This document shows positions 58,143 through 64,000 of a DNA stretch of 64,000 nt, one piece after another. The position numbers were made by a program, and so were the translations under genes. The notes beneath the pieces are model-generated. The model made no database searches. It saw nothing but the letters and a program-made list of their open reading frames with translations, and was not told the origin of the DNA. Source of the DNA: Sipunculus nudus (Eukaryota; Annelida; Sipuncula; Golfingiida; Sipunculidae); NCBI GenBank assembly GCA_026874595.1, contig CM049313.1, positions 74,272,659 to 74,336,658 on the forward strand, in the 5' to 3' direction. The first letter of the stretch is position 1; each line of letters begins with the position of its first letter.

Positions 58143-59181
58143 CTAGAATATCAGCAGAAGCTGACAAAAGCCCTCAGCCAAAAGAACAGTGTTTAAAGGT
58201 GGTAACAGTAACAAGTACTAAATATCTGTTCTCAAATGGATGTATATCTATACATGTCTCAGTTATAAATTTAAAATGGAGAGGTATGTACCATGATTCA
58301 TAACAATCCACCAAATGCTTCCTGAAAAATAAGCTTCTAAGTTTTATTCTATTATAAGCTCTGTGACCTTGAAAAGTAGGTCAAGGTCACCTATCTTTGA
58401 ACTTGACAGAGATTTTGTCGATATACATCTTCACCAAAGAAATAAAATTCCTATTGTGAATCCTTTTAGAGATATCCTGCTCACAAGGCCAAAGTTGAAA
58501 AATCCAAGAAAAATTCATTAAAAATCAGAAATTGTAGGTGGCGCCCCTAATCCTGTGCAGCAGTTACAGACCATCAGTCCCTATGATCATTGTAAGTATT
58601 GTGAAAATCCACCAAATGGTTCCTGAGAAATAAACTTCTAAATGTTTTTTTCAATTATCAGCTCTAAAACGTAGAAAAATAGGTCAAGGTCACCCAATTT
58701 CGAACTTGACCGAGATTTTGTCAATATACATCTTCACCGAAAAAAAAAAATTCCTAAGGTGAATCCTTTTAGAGATATCCCGCTCACAAGCCCAAAGTTG
58801 AAAAATCGGATAAAAATTCATTAAAAATCAGAAATTGTAGGTGGCGCCACCAAACTTGTGTAGCAGGTACAGACTATCAGTCCCAATAATCATAGTAAGT
58901 TTTGTGAAAATCCACCAAATGGTTCCTGAGTAATAAGCATCGAAGTGTTTTTCTATAATCAGCTCTAAAATGTAGAAAAATAGGTCAAGGTCATCCATCT
59001 TCGAACTTGAATAAGATTTTGTCGATATACATCTTTACCAAGGAAATAAAATTCTGACGGTGAATCCTTTTCCAGATATCCCGCTCACAATGTAAAAGTT
59101 AACGGACGCCGGACGGACGGACGGACGGACAGCTTGGGTGACGACAATAGCCCATCAGCCTAAGGGCTGAGGGCTAAAAAA
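58143..59181 (-). mobile_element. Helitron-like tandem-repeat element (family C), minus orientation
   Basis: On the minus strand the head is TTTTTAGCCCTCAGCCCTTA then GGCTGATGGGCT (a hairpin with one bulge). CCGTCCGTCCGTCCGGCGTC follows, then three units of about 302 bases (landmark AGGTCAAGGTCA on the plus strand near 58381, 58682, 58984). The 3' end has a TCAGC-TTCT-GCTGA stem-loop followed by TATTCTAG before T. GGTGGCGCCACC is exact at 58840-58851 and decayed at about 58540. It lies in the intron between a proposed 5' exon and coding exon 1 of SIRT6. Confidence 0.7.
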
Positions 59182-59868
59182 ACTGAATATATGAAGACAA
59201 ATGGTTTATAATGGTTTATAATCTTTTGAATGCATGTCTTTTAAAAATATCTTTCTATCTCAGAACTTTGCTTTTCTTATGTGAAAATAAATAAATGCCT
59301 TTCTAGGCTGATATTTTAATTGTACTCATTTTTTTTTCAAGTATATGTACATTGGAGGCAAGTACAAGTGATAATGATCATATATATGCTTATATACCAT
59401 GTTATATATTATTAATAAAACTTTGGGACCTGTGGGCAAAAGGTCAGAGTTCTGCCCTAACTTCCTTTTCTTCCTGGAAACATCCTTTTCTTCCCTGGGA
59501 AGGGAAGAAATACCTTTCTTCCTGGATGTTTGCAAACCCTGTCAGATCCACAGGGGATCATAGTAGAAATATTTATATAAGCCAGTGAGACGGTTTCTTA
59601 AATAGCAGCAGGTTTCAACCAAAATTGTTAATACACTGCATGAGCTCTAATTTCATTTGTGGGCACAAGAGACAATCATTTATGTCAAACTTGATATATT
59701 CAGAATTGATGATCATGATGTAAAGTGCTCTTGAAGTTTTACAAAAAGCTTTTTATTTTGAAAATTATTTTTATCACTCCCAGAAATAAGTTCACAGTGA
59801 GCTAACACTAACATTGCCAGTGGTCTTACAGGAGCAAGTGCACCTAAGTAATCCCTACTATAATATAA

Positions 59869-60955
59869 GGCAGGCCTTATTTCCACTCCCCCGGGAGTGG
59901 AAATAAGGAATGCATTTTTTCCACTCTTCCTTGGGGAGTGGAAATAAGGGATGCTTATTTCCTATCCCCCTTGTGATAAAAGCTGGTAAAGTCTTGAGTA
60001 TTTTGGCAGTTTAAGTGACTAAAACTTGGGTATTTATTCTTTCCAGTGATAAATGTAGTTTAATTATTGCTTTTCTTTACAAAATCCTCTCTAAAGGACT
60101 TCGATAGACACAATAGGGACAGCAGGGACATGAGACAGTTACACATTTCTAGAAACAAGTTCTTTAAACATTTAAGTTTTTCAGTTTTTATATTGAAATT
60201 GATTTAACATCAAAGTTTAAAACAGTTACCCCTGACAATTATATTACAATTGTGACAAAAAATTTAAAAGACATAGATTTATATTTTTTCTGCAGTTCCA
60301 AATAGATTTTTAGGTCTGTTGGTTCATCATTTTGAAAATTTATATGTGGATCATGAGAACTAACTAAAAGAGCACATAAAGAGTAAGAGATTTCGACATA
60401 ACTTGATAAACTGGCTGAGAGTCCTTATCAGTAGACTATTGGCACCTAATTAGTGAGCTCTGGTTTTGTGTCCATATGCTCAGACTGGTGCATCAGCTCT
60501 TGGCTCAAAATACAAGGTAAAGCCCAGACAGTTAAACTGGACTGATACCTGTACCCTGGTAGGCTGTTTCAGTATTTTACCATACCACTGATTTCATCTT
60601 AAACATTTTCAGTGATATTACCATGGTGTCAAAATAGGCAAAAATTACTTTAAACTTAAATTTAAAGAAAAATTAAAACTATAAATGTGAGATGGGGTGC
60701 ACTATATACTGATTAGATAGATATGCATCTCAAAGGTAAGCCCAATAACAATTATTAACACTCATGTTTTATTTTTATATATAGTTCATCAGTGTTATCC
60801 TAAAGAGGCTATTAGAGCTGCTGACTGTAAATGAGTCTATTCTTACAAATCCTTGTCTGTTGCATCTAACATCATATGGATTGGTAACTCATAGGGGGAG
60901 TGGAAAAAAGCATCCCTTATTTCCACTCCCTTGGGGACTGGAAATAAGCACTTCC
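59869..60955. mobile_element. TIR element with palindromic ends and a 9-base target duplication
   Basis: The perfect 9-mer ATAATATAA flanks both sides (59860-59868 and 60956-60964). The ends are GGCAGGCCTTATTTCC and, reverse complement of the right, GGAAGTGCTTATTTCC. Both ends continue with nested palindromes of TTATTTCCACTCCC and GGGAGTGGAAATAA and a shared GGAAATAAGGGATGCTT. At 59875-59908 a 16-base perfect hairpin with a 2-base loop lies at the very end. The interior of about 950 bases is non-coding. TSD length and GG start point to Mutator-like or Merlin-like non-autonomous elements. Confidence 0.65.
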
Positions 60956-61906
60956 ATAATATAAATAATATAATTATAACAATCCAATATTTACCCCGAG
61001 TATGCCACACTGAAGCTTAGGAGATGATATTAACTATGAATTTCGGTTAATAAAGTTCAACTGGAAATGCATCAATGTGTAATTAGGGTTAGACAAGTCT
61101 ACCCCTCACAAAGAGAGCACGAAAGCATCTGATGTGACAGCTGCTCTAGCTCTGGTTGACCAAAAAAAAAAAAAAAGGCACTGCCTAAACCCGGATGTCG
61201 GAAGTCGGATGTCGGATGCCAAGTCGGATGCCTGAGCCAGCTGGCCAAGACAACATGACACTCAGGCCTTCGGAAATAAACCCATCGTCTTCAGGTCATC
61301 TAAAATTGACGTTGGGGTGAAAGGCTGTCGATTTAAGCTAGCTACAGCTTGGCCTTTAAAACATCTTATTTATTGTTCTTCCTGAATGGAGACTGAATGC
61401 TCGGGCTAATGCCGAACCTAACGTCAATCTTTGAAGCAATATACTTAACACCAGCAAATATTCTTTGCTATTATATCTGTATTCCGAGAATTAAGTCTAA
61501 CATAAGATTTGATTGTTAACTATTATTATACCGATTTATTATACTATGAAGAAAATATATCAATAGGTTATTTCATACATTTTATGGCATCCTTTGAAAT
61601 AAATTATTTAATTACTGAAGCTAAACATTGATATTTCTTTTAAAAAAAATATATGTAAAATATGAGTCACTTCTGGGTGTCAGGGACAGGTCTGAACAAT
61701 AAAAATATGTAATTATATATGGTCTAAGAATACTTTTGTTGCTGAGCGTCTCACAGATAATGATTATTAAAAATCAAAACATGGAGGTTATAATTTTACC
61801 CTAATTATAAATATAAAACAGTGATTAGCTCGCATAGTTTTAATCTAATAGAAGTGTAAAATGTCTCCACAAAATAATTGATAAATTATACTGAAAATAA
61901 ACTTAC

Positions 61907-62071
61907 ATATTTTCAGTTTCATGTGTGCTGGTTTGTATAGTAGATGGCATCCGAGATTGACGTCAGCCTGGATATCCATCATCCGCCTTAGGACATCCAG
62001 ATTTTTAGTCTGTACAAAAGTACTTTTATTTCCCTACTACGACCAAAAGGTGGCGCTTTCAGCGTTATTGG
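61907..62071 (-). promoter_or_regulatory. SIRT6: Candidate SIRT6 promoter and non-coding first exon
   Basis: In minus orientation there is a CCAAT box (62071-62067) and a perfect CRE/ATF site TGACGTCA (61965-61958). A consensus donor GTAAGT begins at 61906, so a non-coding exon could end at 61907. It would splice to the acceptor at 57650-57649 before coding exon 1. No TATA box is seen. This is inferred from motif order only. Confidence 0.35.
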
Positions 62072-62800
62072 CTGGAGGTTCGTTTCACGTATTATTTAAT
62101 CTTGCTTCACCATCCTACAGAATTACCAAATAGAAAAAGTTCAACATATGTTACTTTTTAAGCCGCAGAGCGAGAAAAGTTTTATCACAGGCCATATTTC
62201 TGCTCATTACTAGAATGAGTAACCGAGAATATGTGAGACTGCGTCAAGGTCAAGGCCGAATTATCTGTCACCGTTTCTTCATCCGTGATATTCTTGTGAA
62301 AATTGAACAAAAGTCGACACCCCTTTCCTGACGCAGCTGTGAAGGTTTTGGTGAGAAATTCCTGCCTTATCCATCATTTCGTTTTTTGTTAACATGCCTT
62401 CTGTCTAATGACAAATTATTCCCTTTACATTAGTCTTCACTTTAAAATTTTATTTGACTTATTTTTATTCCACATGCAGTGTGAATATTATAATAATGGA
62501 GGCAGATAGTTCCAGGCCAGCTGGGCCTGGGTTTGCCTTGGTGCAAGGCTGATAATTACACACCGGGGGAACCGGGCCATACTGAAAATCTCATTTCAGT
62601 TCTGAACCCATAACAAGGCCTGGATGTGTGTAACATATTGTATCAGTAAATTACAACCCAAAATTTTTCAAACCCAGGTCAATTAGTTCAAGTAGAATGA
62701 CTGCAGGAACATATGCAGGAATGCATAGGAAGTAAATGTGAAATCATTAGCAGAGATAGTTTTAAAATTTTCAAGGTTCCACAATGTAGCTAGCCGCCGA

Positions 62801-62839
62801 CGGCGACGCAACAGGTTTCAGGTTTCTGTTGCGTCGCCG
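62801..62839. repeat. GC-rich 14-base perfect hairpin
   Basis: CGGCGACGCAACAG (62801-62814) and CTGTTGCGTCGCCG (62826-62839) are perfect inverted repeats with an 11-base loop, GTTTCAGGTTT. The arms are far more GC-rich and CpG-rich than the surroundings. Confidence 0.9.
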
Positions 62840-63394
62840 GCCCACCAAAGGGCTAACTGGGGTTATAGCACGATACCATCTGTTACTCTTAGAAAGAAAA
62901 TTAAATAAAATATTTCCTATGGTTTTAGCAAACCAGTGTTCACGTAATGTTGTATGTCGAAAGGCCTGTAATAAAAAATAACCATTCTGGAAAGCATGAA
63001 GCACCTGTAACATCAACAACTGATAGTATTTGTCCAGAGAGAATTGAAGCATTAACAGCCCCTGCCGGTAGAAATCTTGCATTTGGTGGCAGTCCTGTAT
63101 AAGGCTTTAGGCCTGTGTACTATTATGTTCATATTTTAACTTCCTTGGTGCAAAATAGGGCTGCGAAGAGAACAGTAATGTTTTCTAGTGGTCAAATATA
63201 CAATACACATAGATTTACTGAACATTAATCAATGGATATATGTTAAATCTCACAGTTGTGTATGGAGTGTTATAATCACAGTTTACTGCAGGTGCAATCT
63301 ATGGACTCCACAATGCGTCAGTCACTGAAAAAAAGCAATTGAGGAGTTCATTCTTATGGGCTACAATGTAGCCTGCATTCTGCAGGTAGTGTCT

Positions 63395-63417
63395 ATCCGC
63401 ACAACGGTTGTGCGGAT
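63395..63417. repeat. 23-base palindrome ATCCGCACAAC-g-GTTGTGCGGAT
   Basis: Eleven-base perfect arms around a single central G. The word ATCCGC/GCGGAT also occurs in the 5' hairpin of the family A Helitron-like elements (6146-6171), so this may be a related terminus. Confidence 0.85.
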
Positions 63418-64000
63418 TCACTTTCTTAGCTCTCTGTCGTGCGGACAGCCCTGTGTTCTGAAATATATCATTCACTAAATATATTTTCATTTTTTATTAT
63501 ATAATTACTTCAAATGACAGAGAAATTATAATTGTTTGGAAATTATTACAAAACAAAACTCATGAACATAAATAAAAATACCACCAGATTGGTAAAGAAA
63601 CCTGCAATGATAGCTGGCCAAGGAACATTCGTGTATTTGGTCAGGCCCAGGCTTTTCCAGTTTTATGCACTGATTGTGTCTAACTTGTAAGTATTAAGTT
63701 TACATAAATCACCCAACATCTACAACTTTTAAATAGTTCTGTTGTGCTGATTTGGCCTGGCAGCAGAGATAAAACACTCCGCTCTCTCAACTGGTGAAGC
63801 AGATTCCATCCCTGTTGCAGCTTTTTTTTTTGCAGAATCCCCAACTGTGATAAGATTGCAGTCGTGGCCTTGACCTGTACACTGAGCCTGTGTAATGGTG
63901 AAATTGTAGACAGCACCAAAATACTCTATAAAGTGCTTAATATACACATCAAAATACATCCTAATGTGTCTTTGGCAGTAAATGAGTCTTTCTTGCAACA

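Larger units (their letters stand above)
62072..64000. other. Right flank with hairpins, no gene recognised
   Basis: Contains strong inverted repeats at 62511-62529, 62535-62549, 62801-62839 and 63395-63417. Minus-strand frames 62771-63082 and 63729-63998 have no recognisable domain. The latter is open to the window edge and could be part of an exon or of a repeat, which cannot be decided here. Confidence 0.45.

Overview
The window is animal nuclear DNA: AT-rich, intron-rich, with GT-AG introns of about 0.5 to 6 kb and very many repeats. The repeats (short non-autonomous Helitron/Helentron-like elements whose heads run into CCGT/CTGT-rich DNA and whose centres are tandem repeats), together with invertebrate-type SLC27 and SIRT6 proteins, suggest a mollusc, most likely a bivalve. 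That placement is inference; no single sequence proves it.

Two complete protein-coding genes can be assembled by hand, and they converge tail to tail. (1) A plus-strand SLC27 gene (fatty-acid transport protein / very long-chain acyl-CoA synthetase, closest in motifs to SLC27A2/A6) has ten coding exons from 9980 to 26929. All junctions keep frame and the product is 622 residues. (2) A minus-strand SIRT6 gene (NAD-dependent protein deacylase / mono-ADP-ribosyltransferase) has six coding exons from 57577 down to 36815. The product is 389 residues, with catalytic His133, four zinc cysteines and a lysine-rich nuclear tail. A further non-coding 5' exon and promoter near 61.9-62.1 kb are plausible. 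The genes share no pathway step; one activates and imports fatty acids, the other removes acetyl and long-chain acyl groups from chromatin proteins.

Most of the rest is mobile or tandem DNA. 0-9.9 kb: Helitron-like elements, microsatellites and a minisatellite just before SLC27. 10-26.6 kb: SLC27 introns with a 3.7 kb Helentron-like element, two MITEs and a tRNA-derived SINE. 27-36.3 kb: the gap between the genes, with a MITE, TA repeats and tandem elements. 37-57 kb: SIRT6 introns with an inverted pair of Helentron-like elements around an 86-base exon, a 53-base array that copies an exon end with its splice donor, and a nested hAT-like / LINE / LTR composite. 58-61 kb: another Helitron-like element and a TIR element with palindromic ends. 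62-64 kb: unassigned DNA with strong hairpins.

The most unusual signals are the 12-base palindrome GGTGGCGCCACC recurring in otherwise different repeat families, the tandem splice-donor array next to SIRT6 exon 2, and an LTR-like promoter in SIRT6 intron 1 with extended heat-shock elements directly upstream of a TATA box. No CRISPR array, rRNA gene or functional tRNA gene was seen.
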